Assembly (NCBI RefSeq): GCF_918797505.1
Contig: NC_092793.1
Coordinates: 3,100,001 to 3,164,000, forward strand
DNA length: 64,000 nt
Source: Bemisia tabaci
Taxonomy: Eukaryota > Arthropoda > Insecta > Hemiptera > Aleyrodidae
Direction of reading: 5' to 3'
Made by a program: the position numbers and the translations under genes
Notes under the pieces: model-generated
Seen by the model: the letters and a program-made list of their open reading frames with translations, nothing else
The model's database searches: none
Told to the model about the DNA's origin: nothing
Part shown: piece by piece, positions 11,037 through 23,300 of the stretch
How the letters are laid out: every line of letters starts with the position of its first letter
How positions within the stretch are numbered: the first letter of the stretch is position 1

Positions 11037-11605
11037 CACTTAACTGAATCTTTAAATTAACTGGAAACTCAAATTTACCACAAATCCTACTCAACCGAAA
11101 ACCTGATCTAACCCTGCTAACCAAAACTTTACTCAACCGGTGATCTTACCCACCGGAAACTCAAAGTAATCGACCAATCGTCCGGCCGAATTTTACTTAA
11201 CCGGAAATCGACAACCATAAACTCTGCTCGACCGGAAACGTGATCCAATCGAAAAGACCCAACTGGAAATTCGATCCAACCTGAAATCTGACTTATCCCA
11301 AAATTCCAATTCACTGGAACCGTAATCCATCCGTACATGACGTGACCAGAAATTAACCCAACTGGAAACTGTTTCCAACCGGTAACGTGTCCCTACTGTC
11401 CCTGTCAAAAATTTGACTCGACTGAAAATTTGATTCGATCGGAAATCTGACCGACCGGAAACCACGATCAACGGGATTCGTTATCCACCCGAAATTTCAC
11501 TTGACCGGAAATCGAAAATCTTAATTTCTACTCGACCGGAAATGTGCCCCAATCGAAAACTTGACTCAACTGGAAATCGACCCGACCGGAAATGTGTTCC
11601 AACCC
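11037..11605. repeat. Degenerate tandem array of a CCGGAAA-containing unit
   Basis: A unit of roughly 16-20 bp of the form ACYCRACCGGAAATYTGA is repeated about thirty times with much sequence drift (ACCGGAAA, AACTGGAAA, ATCGAAAA variants). There are no constant repeats separated by unique spacers, so it is not CRISPR-like. Frames through it on the minus strand give repetitive W/F/R/S peptides, which I regard as by-products of the repeat. Confidence 0.8.
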
Positions 11606-12903
11606 AAAATTTGGTTGTTCTCGGATGGAGAATAACCAATTTCAATACCAATATATCATTGATTTTCCACAAAAAAATCGCAAAAATTCGATATAAGCGA
11701 TTGATATATCAACTCGTTAACGATAAAAATCGATTCTACAAGAAATAATATGTAGGTGTCGGTGTACTACATTCATATTAGGTGCATTTAGTCATCCATT
11801 AATCAAAAATGAACAATTTCAATCTCAAAAAATCGTCGATTTTCCGTAAAGAATCTTAAAAAATCGATATAACCTATCGATATATCGACTCGTCAACATT
11901 AAAACTCGATTTTGCGTGTAAAAATACGTAGGAACCGGTGTGTATAACATATGTAAAAAACGATAACAACCCCGAAGACACATCAGTTCAACAAGAAAAT
12001 AGCGAAAAATAAGGCCGGAGTTTGACCCCTTTGCCCCCCCCCCACCCCATAACTCGAAAACGGTTCCTATACTCATCTTGAAATTTTTTCCTGAGTTTTC
12101 TGTTATTATAAGCTTCCACTTAAACCTTGGTTCGATGGTCGAATCGAATACCGAAAAAGGGGCGAAATTTTAGGAGGCTCTTTTGAGGAACTCCATTAAA
12201 CGGCTATAAAAATTCCTCGGATATGGTGGTTGCCACTTTCGACTTGCGTCCTGGCTGCACACACTAGTGACGGCAAAAATGTTCTTCTTCACTAACAGGA
12301 CTGAGTATATTTATCACTTTATTGAAAGTGAATATTGAAAAACGCTTCTTAGAAACTCTTGAAAAACGTGACACAATTTACCACGAAAGAACCCTGCTCG
12401 CGGCATTTTCCAAGTGCAATGTGTGTTTGGTAAAGTTCACGGGAAAAAGTCTTACCGTCATACATTTTTAGAGAGCTGTATCACTCTTTTTAAACGTTTG
12501 GTTAAAAATCTACAATACGGTTGACGTTTTGAGATCTTGAAGGATTTTTAATAATTTTTCTTACATACGTTTTACTTCTCATAAATTTTAATCTAGAAAA
12601 AAAAAACCACCCAAAAAGAGTTTTCTACTTCGTACATTTTAACAGTTTCTTCATTAATTGCTTTTAAAATCTTAAGGTTGCCGCGAATCACTTACACAGA
12701 AGGAAACATTTGCAGTTTTGGGATAACATCTCTGTTATGTGGGACTGACTCTTTTGCTGGGACAGATAGATTCCCTGCAAGTGAATCATTTTAATCTGTA
12801 TTGTGCGTCAGTCTTTCATTTTAAAAATATGAGAAAACAGTCAACCCGCTTCTTCGATTTCGGCAGATTTCCACTGCACGTGCACGAAGAACAAGCAACA
12901 TAC

Positions 12904-13156
12904 TGCCGTGCTAGGAAAAAACGCCGTATGAACCTCCAGGCGTTACCAAATTTCCTTTGATAAAACACGAATTTCCTGATAAACTTCTGAATATTTTCTT
13001 TTCAATTTTTCAGATCCTTTTTCTCGCAATTTCACCTACAGTTCCTGAAAATTTCAAGGAAAAATATTCATAACTTTCCTCAAAAAATGAACATTTGATC
13101 GAAGGAAATTTGGCAACTCTCGAATGTTCATACAGCGTTCTTCCTTAACACGGCAG
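12904..13156. mobile_element. MITE, TGCCGTGCTA family
   Basis: The left end TGCCGTGCTAGGAAAAAACGCCGTATGAAC mirrors the right end, where GTTCATACAGCGTTCTTCCTTAACACGGCA reads outward. Relatives are at 38281-38488, 43213-43453, 46900-47112 and, truncated, near 35780-35950 and 59602-59745. Confidence 0.75.
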
Positions 13157-13248
13157 CATACTATACTACACAGTAGTTGTGCTCGCAATGGACCTGCTGC
13201 TGTGTTGTTTGCCGAGACTGTGCAGAGTCTGACTCTAAACGGTGGTCA

Positions 13249-13345
13249 AAGCGCCTTCAATTTCGTCTGATACTGTGCAATACTTCCATGGCGCAATAGT
13301 TGCTCAGCGCGCCTTCAATGATATCGCTTCGCCTTGGTGATGAAA
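13249..13345. repeat. Short dispersed repeat, GCGCCTTCAATTTCGTC
   Basis: The sequence around GCGCCTTCAATTTCGTCTGA, TACTGTGCAATACTTC and AATAGTTGCTCAGCGC recurs at 18362-18430 and, inverted, at about 39580-39650. The boundaries are uncertain. It is probably another non-autonomous element. Confidence 0.55.
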
Positions 13346-14063
13346 GATGACGATTACCGCTGAAATTACTGTGTAGTGCGTGCGCAGTTATGTTTTTCTC
13401 TTAATCGACGGTCTGGTAAAAGACATTAAAATTTCATTTGCGACGTTGCAAGGTTTCCACTGCCTATTTTTAGTGGGTAAATCAATGTGAACATTTTAGA
13501 AACTGTCGTGATTTTTCCGAGATGTGATGAGACATTGTGGGTTCACTGATCAATTGCTTCACTTAGGAGAGATCTAATTTTCTTTGTTTTTATTTTGGGG
13601 AGGGAGAAATATTTTGTCGGCCATCGGGATCTTTCCTTCCGTCTCGTCGATCTTTTTACCTTCCAAATGAAATCCGTGTTTCTTCTCCTCACCAATATTT
13701 AAACGAACATTCACATTACACATCGTTAGGAATGTAATTATTATTCTTTTCTATCTTATTTTATTTTGATAGGCATACATTACCTGAGCCAGGGCCGGCT
13801 TTTGGTACCTACTTGCCGCCCCTTCTCATTCGTTTTGAAACATCGATACAAACCATTAAGAGAACGTGCCGGAAGAGGAGGGGTGCATAAGACGCGTTAA
13901 CTCGTGTTGGGCACATTTTTTGTGAAAGCCCTGTCAACACTAGCACAAGTTCACGAAACTTTGCACGAAAATTAAGTTCCGTAAAAATGTTTCTGTGTGG
14001 ACGAGGCCTTTCATTTTAAAGAAAAGGACGAAAAAATGATGAAAGAATAAACATGAATGTCTG

Positions 14064-14280
14064 TGTTTGGCGCAATGCGTGAAGTATTCCTACAGTCTTG
14101 TAGGCGTTATGCGTTTCACGCTGATCGCACAGTTTTTGACGTATCGCGTAAAGTATTCATGCAGTCTTGTAGGCACTATGAGTTTCACGCCAACCGCTGC
14201 TGACCACACTACGTTTGACGCAATGCGTGAAGTATTCATGGAGTCTTGTAGGCGCTAATATGTGTGTCATGCTGACCGGC
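14064..14280. repeat. Three-copy tandem repeat with TGCGTGAAGTATTC core
   Basis: Three diverged units begin near 14066, 14134 and 14213, each with a GCGTGAAGTATTC-like core followed by AGTCTTGTAGGCG/A and a TTTCACGC-type block. The same core (CAATGCGTGAAGTAT...GTAGGCGC) forms one arm of the hairpin at 18469-18558, which links the two loci. Confidence 0.65.
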
Positions 14281-14740
14281 GCGCCGCGGGCTTCTCCTTT
14301 CCATCTCAAGTCCTCGTCATCATTGCTCTCTGCGCCGCGCCGCTCCAGGCAAAAATGCGTGTTTGGTTTCTCTCTAAACTAGACTCAAAGGAGCAGTGTC
14401 TTGTATAACCGAAAGATAAACAAATTAGAAATTACTATAGTTTACTCTCTCAGGAAATGGGAGATGGGGGATTCGCCTTTCCTCGTTTGTAATTTTTTTT
14501 CTGATTCAGATTTTTTTCTGATTCAGATTTTTTTCTTGACCTACATTTGTATAACATTTGTTGCTCCCTAAATTTGCCGCCATGGGCCGCGGCCCATGTG
14601 ACCACCCCCTAAATCCGGCCCTGACTTGAGTTTCTCCATCTTTAGTTACCATGAGTGCGATCGTTTTGCGAGTGCATTGAAGGCAAGGGGGTGCGACGGT
14701 CGAGTTCATCGACACGTTTCCACGAACTGCGAACTGAGCA

Positions 14741-14996
14741 TCGAAATTGGTAGACTAAGCTATAGACAAAGAAGACAGGGGGGAAAAGGGAGCGACATGA
14801 AGCGGGTGGTTGCAATTATGGACAAAGGAGGAAAGTAATAGACTATAATTAACGGCAATCAACGAGAGAACCGATAGTTGGTCGATCATTTTCCCCCGTA
14901 GGTAGTTTATAACAACCATCCATCTCAACCAATAAATGGATCACTCCATTTGGAATTTGTCTCCTAAGTCGATAGCTTTGCCTATCAATTTCAATA
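14741..14996. mobile_element. MITE, ATTGGTAGAC(A/T)AAGC family
   Basis: The left end CGAAATTGGTAGACTAAGCTATAG is mirrored by the right end (GATAGCTTTGCCTATCAATTTCAATAATCA). A second copy of the same family is at 16676-16932; both share an interior around AACGCCAATCA/AACGGCAATCA. Confidence 0.7.
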
Positions 14997-15305
14997 ATCA
15001 GCCTGGTGGATGCTTTAAAGAGGTTTCTAGGCTTATCTATTTATCGTTTTTCGAATGAAGGAACGTGCTTCAATCCCAAGGTTGCAAAATTGACTCGAAC
15101 ATTTCACTTTCATACAAAAATGTACCTGTGCTAATTTTGCCAATAAATCAGATTTTTCCATGAGAATACAAGAAAAGTCGGTGAGATTTTCAGTTAGAAA
15201 TGCCCGAGATCCTCCAGGTAAGAATGCATTTTGCGAGGGGAAATGGCAACATTGATTGTTTCAACATTAGTTGCGTTCTCTCCTGAAGGAAACGACGTAT
15301 TAAGG

Positions 15306-15640
15306 ACCCAAGTAGTAGTGATTGCGATTTGATCGGTGAATGTATCGCCATTTTGTCGACGTCGATTTATTGCAATGTAATCGGGGAAAAAAATTGCGGA
15401 TTTCATCGCATACATTTGCAATAAAATCGCGATTTCATCGACAGAAATTTATTGCAATGCTTTCGAACAAAAACTCGTGATAAACTAAGGTAAAATTTCG
15501 ACTAAATAGCGGCAAAATTGCGGACAATCGCTCAGATGTTGATGATCTTAGCGATTTTATCGCGAAAAAATCTTGAAAAATCGCGACTTAATTTCAAAAT
15601 ACTTATCGCGATTTTTCCGTTGAAAAATGTTACTTGGGTA
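15306..15640. mobile_element. MITE with ACCCAAGTA ends
   Basis: It starts ACCCAAGTAGTAGTGATTGCG and ends ...AAAATGTTACTTGGGTA, i.e. inverted (T)ACCCAAGTA termini. The interior carries many ATCGCGATTT / ATTGCAAT motifs. Confidence 0.6.
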
Positions 15641-16053
15641 GCGCAACAGCGCAACTTACATCGATAGCAAAGGAGAGGACTGAAAAAGGCATTGAAAGGT
15701 CTATTTGAAACTTGGAATCTAGACGTGGGTGGAGAAGAGCCCCATGAAAACGAGAGTGACGAGATATATTTCTTCTTGAATCTGGGGCCAGCAGCGCATC
15801 ATGAGATGAGAATTTGCCTCGAGATCGAATCCTAAGATGAATGCCGAGTCGTCCTCTCTGAGGCCCCTATAAGCGTTGTTTGGTTACATTCCTGCTCCAG
15901 TGTTGCACGCACATATAAATATTTATAATAAGCGGTCGGCTGTATCCACTGGGATCCAGCGCCAAAAACATGCCTCATTTGAATAGGTATCTCAACCAAG
16001 GTTGTCGATTGTCACGTTCAAAATAAAGTGAATATTATCTACTGGGAAGTAAG

Positions 16054-16188
16054 TTGGACGTATTTCTGCCAAACGAAACTATAGACTATAGCCATTATGG
16101 CGTGAGCCCTTTGATGCATATATTCATATGAGTCTCAGGGCTCATGTCTTAATACACATAGTTCCGTTTGGCAAAAATACGTCCAGTT
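16054..16188. mobile_element. MITE, TTGGACGTATTT family (long form)
   Basis: The left end is TTGGACGTATTTCTGCCAAAC and the right end GTTTGGCAAAAATACGTCCA-type. The interior CTCAGGGCTCATGTCTTAA is shared with 2292-2417. A solo end of the unrelated CGTCACCTTCC family lies further right at 16451-16486. Confidence 0.8.
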
Positions 16189-16675
16189 GATATATCATTG
16201 TGAATATGATGCGATGCCCGCTTGTTTTTTTTTTTATGCTTGTTACTTTCTCGCTCCCCTTGCGGATAAAGAAAGTATTGCAATAAAAAAAAAAAAAATT
16301 AAAGAAAAAATTTAAAAAAATAATAATAATAACCATTTCCAGGCGATTTAAGATGCCTGTGGTTTTCCGTTTTGCCAGAAGTTATTTCTGTACTTTAAGT
16401 TCAATTTTTCTTTATTTTTCATTCATTTCTGAAGTAAAATGTATGTATATTGTCACCTTCCGGCCAAAGTATAACAAGCGCCATTGTTGTTAACAAATTG
16501 GAAAATAGATTACATGTAATAACTTTTTGGAGTGGGGGGCTTTTCTGGCTCATTCGGTCCCTGTGGACGGGAAACGAAGGGGTAGGTACCTATGGTTTTC
16601 AAACAGTCATACTCCCGCGGGTATTTTCCCTTTTTTCTTCACGGTTACAAGAAAAAAGAAAAGATCATTTCCAGT

Positions 16676-16932
16676 GGGCTGATCGTCGAAGTTGGTAGAC
16701 AAAGCGATAGGCAAAGATGACAAAAAGGATACTATGGAGGAATCCTATTGGTGGAAACAGGTACTTGCAATGGACAGGAGGTAGGTAATAAACTGGCTAA
16801 CGCCAATCATGACGAGAGACCTTATAGTTAGTCCATCATCACTCCACACTCTATAGGTACTCCTATCGCTCTATTGGTACTCCTTATGTCTTCTTTGTCT
16901 ACCGCTTTGTCCATCAATTTGAATCATCAGTC
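16676..16932. mobile_element. MITE, ATTGGTAGAC(A/T)AAGC family
   Basis: Inverted ends: CTGATCGTCGAAGTTGGTAG on the left and, read in reverse from the right, CTGATGATTCAAATTGATGG, both followed by ACAAAGCG(A/G)TAG(G/A)CAAAGA. It is a better-preserved sibling of 14741-14996. Confidence 0.7.
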
Positions 16933-17306
16933 CGTTGACATGAGCTCTGGGACTTGTTGTCCTAACTCTCCTTGGATGCTATCGATTCTTGCCTGTACTT
17001 AACGAACGCTCCTGGCAGATTATTCGTCAATCCGTCAACGTCCAAGGATTGTCACCATGACCTATAACTTATCCGCGGGAGACGACCTGACATGTCAGTC
17101 AGGTGATGAGGCGCCCAGGTAATGTTGCCAGGTATGCTTTCAAAAATTCCTTTGTTCCGCGGGAGATGGAAGAAATTTCCGGCTATCTCGCAACCGCGCA
17201 CTCCGATCGGCTGCAGCACTCCCAACTCCTGCTCAGTCAACTTTTGACCGCCGCGACGCGCTCGTCTCGAATTTTCACGCATTTTCCCGCTTCACTCTCG
17301 AACGCC

Positions 17307-20300
17307 ATGATACCGGTGAAAAGTTTTGCGCTGCTCTGCTTGTGGCCAGCACTTCAAGCCTGGCAAATTCCAGGTAATTTCAAGAGCCACTTACGCATGG
17401 AGGAGAAAAATGAGGTGTTTGCATCTTGAGGTTTGTTTACCCTATGACGTAGGTCGGTACAACCTGGCCAGCGAAATCCGGAATTCGAAGTAGGAAAAAC
17501 GGACCATAATGTCCCGTTTTTTTTTTGCTTAAGTCAACTCATGATATAATTTCAAGCACTTTTTATAGAATGACTTTTTTCCACTAATTACCTACACCAT
17601 TTCCAAGAAAATCGATGATAAACGTCGCTGTACCGACCTACGTCATCAAAAAAATTCCAAGATGCCCGAAATGCAAACACCTCCTTTTTTTTCTCTATTT
17701 CACTTACGGTCACAAAGTTTTTTCAGGTCTGTTTCGGGAGCATTGTATGCCTCACGAAAAATTTTACAACGGCAGTGAAACTACGAAAACATGTACCTCG
17801 ATTACGGTGTTTCAAAATCTTTACTTAAATTTTGCTTTTTGAATAGAACACCGTAGCACTCGATCTTGTTCGAAATTTTCCGAGGATGTTCTTGATAAAG
17901 CGAAAAATAATCGCAAGAAATTTTGTGCAGGGACGATGATGAGCCATCCCTCTGAAAATTGGAATGTGACTATCATTCCAGCGACGTCGTAAACTGAAAT
18001 CTATATTTGAACGTATTTATGCTAAAGGGAAGTACGTGTGACATAGTTCCTTTTAGCATTTCTCTGCCCTGGTAAAAATTGGCAGTAGAATCTGTGTTCC
18101 AAAATACCATAGACCTACAGCCGGCTGCAAGATTTCCAATAGCCTCTATAGCCGGCTACACAATTTCTTATAGCCTTTTATAGTCGATGGCGATTAAGCA
18201 ACAGCCAGGTGATAAAGTGTATGCTAAGCGTTACTAATTACGGATGCTAGGACTTAGTGAGTTTTTTGAATACTGCTCTCTTTTTGGGCCGTAGTATCTT
18301 GATTTATTTTGCGAGGAAAGCTCCGTACTTTTGATGGATGCCTGCCATTACTAGTATAATAGAGCGCCTTCAGTTTCGTATGATACTGTGCAATACCTCT
18401 GGTGTGAAATAGTTGCTTCAGACGCCGTGGCACGCTGCGGCGCGGCAGGCGGGCAGCCGGCGCGAAACGCGCATTGGCGCCTACAAACCTAACAGGGATA
18501 CTTCACGCGTTGCACAATGCGTGAAGTATCCCTGGTAGGTTTGTAGGCGCCAGTGCGTCGCCGCTCCGCTTTGTGTTAGGCTCTAATATTTAATCTGGCG
18601 GAGTCAGCGTTATTCAACTCATGATTTTGAAATGTTTGCACATCCTGTATGGATTATTCTCATTTTAATTGATGAAAAAAAATATGTATTAAAGGAAAAT
18701 ATAATGTGTGTTTTGTAAATATTAAGGTGGTTCCGTATCAAACTTAATGATTTCCAAAGCACACGAATTTCTACACAATTTCTTATAGCCTTTTATAGCC
18801 GATGGCGAAAAAGCAACAGCCAGGCGATAAAGTGTAAAGCCCGGCGATAGGAACTATAGCCCGGCTGTATAATTTTTTATCGCTTCGTAGAGCCCGGCCG
18901 TATGATTTTCTCCGCATTCTACAGCCAGCTATATGATTTTCTATAGCCTTCTTTAGTCGGCTATAAAAATTCCTATGGTATTTTGAAACGCAGCTCTTAT
19001 CGCCAATTTTTACCAGGGTGTGCTAGACGATACAAAACAAGAGAAGTTCCAAAGGTCAATCACCCATAAACTCAAATTCTAACTCGAGAAAAAAGTGTTC
19101 ATTTTTCGGTGAAGCTCCAGGGACATGTGTTGCCCTGGGAACACGTTCGACTCTCCGAAATAGCAGCCAGAGACAAAGACAATTTTATGAAATATAAAAA
19201 CAAAACCGCGGGTAACAGGACTAAACAGGTACATAAGTTAGAAGGTCAAAAACGTTTCCGTTGGAAATCTAGTCATCCTTAATTGGATAAAGAAAAAAAT
19301 TTACTATCTCCAAAAAAAAAAAAAAAAAAAAACCGAGCACCTGGCAGCTTCTTTCAAACAAGAAAAAAATGTTTAAAAGGTGTCATCAGGTACGTGCTAG
19401 TTTTCTAGAGAATTTAATTTATATTTTTATTCAACTGAGGGTGGCTCGATTTCCAGCCGAAACGTTTTGGGCGTCTCAATTCGTGAATTTTGCCTTGTTA
19501 CCAGCTGTTTCGTTTTTATATTTAATGGAATTTCCAGTTAAATCTACGTAACAAGAGAAAATAATTGCATCGAGTTGATCGTGAGTATTAGAAATCAGAA
19601 AACCTTATTTGTCATAATGATAAAAAAAAAAAAAAAAAAAAAAAAAGAATCTTTATTATGTCAAATAATTGATGATAAGAATTAGCATTAGTATATTTGA
19701 AAGTCGAGCTTTGGGGTTCCTTATTAAAGCAAATGGGAGAACCTCATGTCTGAATGATCCTAGTACTTCATTGCAGAGTGTTGCAAACGTAGATGATGAA
19801 CAATAGGGTAGTGGAAATGATTGGCACTTTCATGTAATATTTTGCTAACAATTTTGTTTGAAATCTGTTTTAGAATCTTGTGATTACATATCCCTGTATC
19901 GTGAAATGGGTTGTACACCCATTTTTGAAAGTGGAAAAGAGTGCCCAGTGGCTTACAATTGTGGTAAGAGTTTCGATTATGATATTTGTAGGTATATACC
20001 TACATGAAAAGCCCTAAAACGAGGCAAAACATTAAAACCCAGGACTGAATGTTAGTAATGGAAAACATTCATGAAAAGCTTTATTCTAATATTGTAGACA
20101 GACTAGGGAACATGCAGTTCACCAGTCCATAGTTTTAGATTCTAATTTTATTAACATCAATAGATTATGAAGTTCTGATTCAATTTTTCATAATCAAGTT
20201 TTTATCCTGGTTAACTAAATTCACTTTTATATAATTTATCAAAACTGGTAAAAGATGACTACCTTATGCATACAGAAGATGTCCATATTGAATTTTAGAG

Positions 20301-23300
20301 CCCCAAAATGACCTTTCAGAGGAACTATTTTTTCTTGAAACATGTATACAAACTGATTGCAGTAGACGCACGAGTCATAAACATTCCTGTTTAGTTTGTA
20401 TAAAAATAATTTTGTGCTCTTTTGAGTAGGTAACATCCAACCCAAAGTTACTTACTTAATGGGATCAATTGAACTTACTTGAATTATATGACGCTATATT
20501 CTCCTGATTGAATTCAAAACGAATCAAGTTATATCACAAAATATATTACATTTTAAATTTAAAAATTAGTGATGGCTTGTTTAGATGTAAGTTTTGTTTT
20601 CTTTGGTAAATAATGAATAAATAGATTAACTGTACTTTCTTTTGCAATTAGCGACTCCAATTCCTGGCTTATCTGTAAAAACACTTGCATGCATAGGGAA
20701 ACTAATGGTACAATCGCTGTTTCTAAACTGAGCCATATTTTTCAGTTCCTAATTGCAAAATTTTGTCAAACTGTTCTATTGCTTTGTGTTAGCTGGTTAG
20801 TTTTAATAGATTTGATTGAGTGATTTTCATTTAGTCTAATTATTACTTCAGGAAATGTTATCCTCTCTAGATAAATTTACAAAAGTTGACCCAAAGAGTT
20901 GTTACTACAATGGCAACACTTATCAAAAAGGTTACCAACTTAATGATACAGAGACGATGGATCATTGTCACTATCATTGTCGATGCAGGTAAGAGTCACT
21001 AATCTTTTTCTAGAAATAATAGGTGAGATAGCTGGCTGTGCATGACCATAACAATTAGTATGGTTTACAAAAATTCTTGGCAATGCAATAAAATTGTAGT
21101 TGCCGAGAAGAACATTTTAGTAATTGATCAATAGACCGATCATGAGCATGATGTTGATAGCCATCCTGATTTTTGTAAGGCTAAAGATATTTTAAGCTGG
21201 GCGTTATTGGCACTTGGCGCTGTCTTAATATTATGAGCTCTGAGAGACAGCAAAACCTGATACTACTGTCAGCATACTAACTAGGTGAAAAACAATTTAA
21301 TCTGTAAAGCGGTTGGAAACAACAGAACGTTTACAAAAAGGGGCGTTTCAGTGCGTTCGTTACATGATAATTTTCAACTGGAAAATGAACAAAAAAATTG
21401 AACATTAGGGTGAACAAGAAAAAAAAAGGGGCATCAATTGCTGTTGTTATAATTGCATTGCTGTATTATTTCCCCAAATTTTTGTCTAAGCCCTTCCTGT
21501 AAAGAACCTTGACACTTTAGTGAGTAATAAGTCGAAGTTTTGAAGATAAAGGTCAGATTTAATGTCTAATGGTTTCACTTGTAATTATAAACGAAATTTA
21601 TAATAAAAGAGCACTCATTGGCATGAATTTTAATATTTCTAAAATCAACCTGTCGCGTCATCTGTAATTCTGTCTTTTTTCCGTTAATAATATTTTAGGG
21701 ACTCCATGTTGTTTTTGAACAATTGCATGAACAATTTTAGAGAATGAGAGAAAAGAGAAAAAAAGGTCAGAAAAACCCTAGAATACATTTAGAATAGAGT
21801 GCGATCATCAATAATTATGAAAAAGTTTCATAAAGATTTTAAGTAATGAAGATTGGTGGTGCACCTATATTCAACCATTCAAATGGTTGAAAAAGAGAGA
21901 AATGAAATTATCTGAAGGCAAAGGCAAACAAATTTCCCTCTTCTTTCGTCCAGCTTTTTGAACTGGCCGAACATTTGCTCAAATGTCTTACATTAACACC
22001 AGAGCTAAGGAACTTACGTAGGCCAATTTCAGACTGGAAACCTTATCTCATCATTATTCCTGAATAAATTTTTCAATAAAGATGATGCTTTCCTACATTT
22101 TTAGGCACTTATTAAAATAATCTTAAATTTAAATGTCTCATGTTTAATTTTTTTATTTTAATGAGAAATCAATGTTGTTTAATCCAAAGTTTCTTTAAAA
22201 GGGACTCATACCCACAAACAGCACACGCTGAATGGGCTTGCGCTCTTGGAGAATGTTTTTTTCTCCCAGAGAAAGGATGTGTAATAAATCAATATAATAG
22301 CTTGAAAGATTGCTGCAGAAACCGCACATATTGTGGTAAGTTACAAAACTACTTTTACCGTATGGCTGCATGTTTTTGTCTCAATAATTAAAATAGACTA
22401 CCATTCAAGTGTAACGTAGCAGCACTTTTCGATTAAAATAATTTTTTTTAACTATTTTCAAGCGTTTTCTATTTATTTTCTGAGATGTAGGGGAGGGGGA
22501 GGTTCAGTTTTCAGTGATTCAAAAGAAAAGAGGGGTGAAAGTTGCTGGACGGATGCTTTGCATGTAGGGAAGGGAGTCAAAAATTTAGCTAAAATGTCTT
22601 ACATATTACTTGAACGGCTCATTACAGTTTAAGCATTAGCATATTGAAAAGAAACACAAGCATTTCAATAGTACTACAAGACCCTGTATTCAGTTTGTAA
22701 TGCTTACGAATTTCTGCTCTGCAAAAGTTTTCAGTGACTTTCGAACGAAGAGGCAAAAAATTAGAAGAATCATTTTTTCAAAATGGGTTGAAAAATCCAA
22801 ATTTGAATTTTTAATGAAAAACGCCTTCAGACACTCATGGGTAATGGACACTCCTGGGTGACGCTGAAAGACCCACATTACACAGGTGCTTGATATAATC
22901 AAAACATTTTTGAACAGTGTGGACGCACTACCATCAGATGCCACTGTTCCTCCCTCACGCTCTACCCTATTATCTCTGAGGGACACAGAGGATATTAGAG
23001 TGGCATGGCCATCCAGGGCTGCGATGACGAATTTGTCAGCGTCCTTAAAACCTGTCACTATCAGAGATCAAGCTCGAGACCTCAGTGCTGAAGGGGGACT
23101 GCCTTAACCCCTCCCGCACCAAGGCTGGCTTATTCTTTCAAATATATGCTTGTCATTGGTACATAATGGAACTCATGCAGATTATTTCACTATGATGATA
23201 AAAGAGCAACCCATGAACATTAATTTCACTTATGTTTACAGAAGGTGTCGATCCTAAACCAGCCATTACATGTGCTTACAAAGGAGTAACCTACATTGAG

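Larger units (their letters stand above)
1..17306. other. Gene-poor, MITE-rich intergenic region
   Basis: I recognise no protein-coding exon here. Open frames are short, lack splice context and mostly lie inside the inverted-repeat elements listed separately. What is visible is a succession of short palindromic elements, tandem arrays, and poly-C/poly-G or purine/pyrimidine tracts (for example around 1846-1873, 7620-7634 and 8400-8412). Stretches not covered by a named repeat (roughly 809-1980, 2818-3379, 7440-9030, 10400-11030, 11620-12900) are AT-rich and I see nothing specific in them. A first exon or 5' UTR of a gene lying further left cannot be excluded. Confidence 0.6.

Noticed and set aside
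11037..11605. CRISPR-like array
   Set aside because: There are no constant repeats with unique spacers; the unit itself drifts, and the window is animal nuclear DNA.
22690..23058. Minus-strand open frame of 122 codons in a VWC-gene intron
   Set aside because: Most of it is the putative SINE; I recognise no conserved protein domain.
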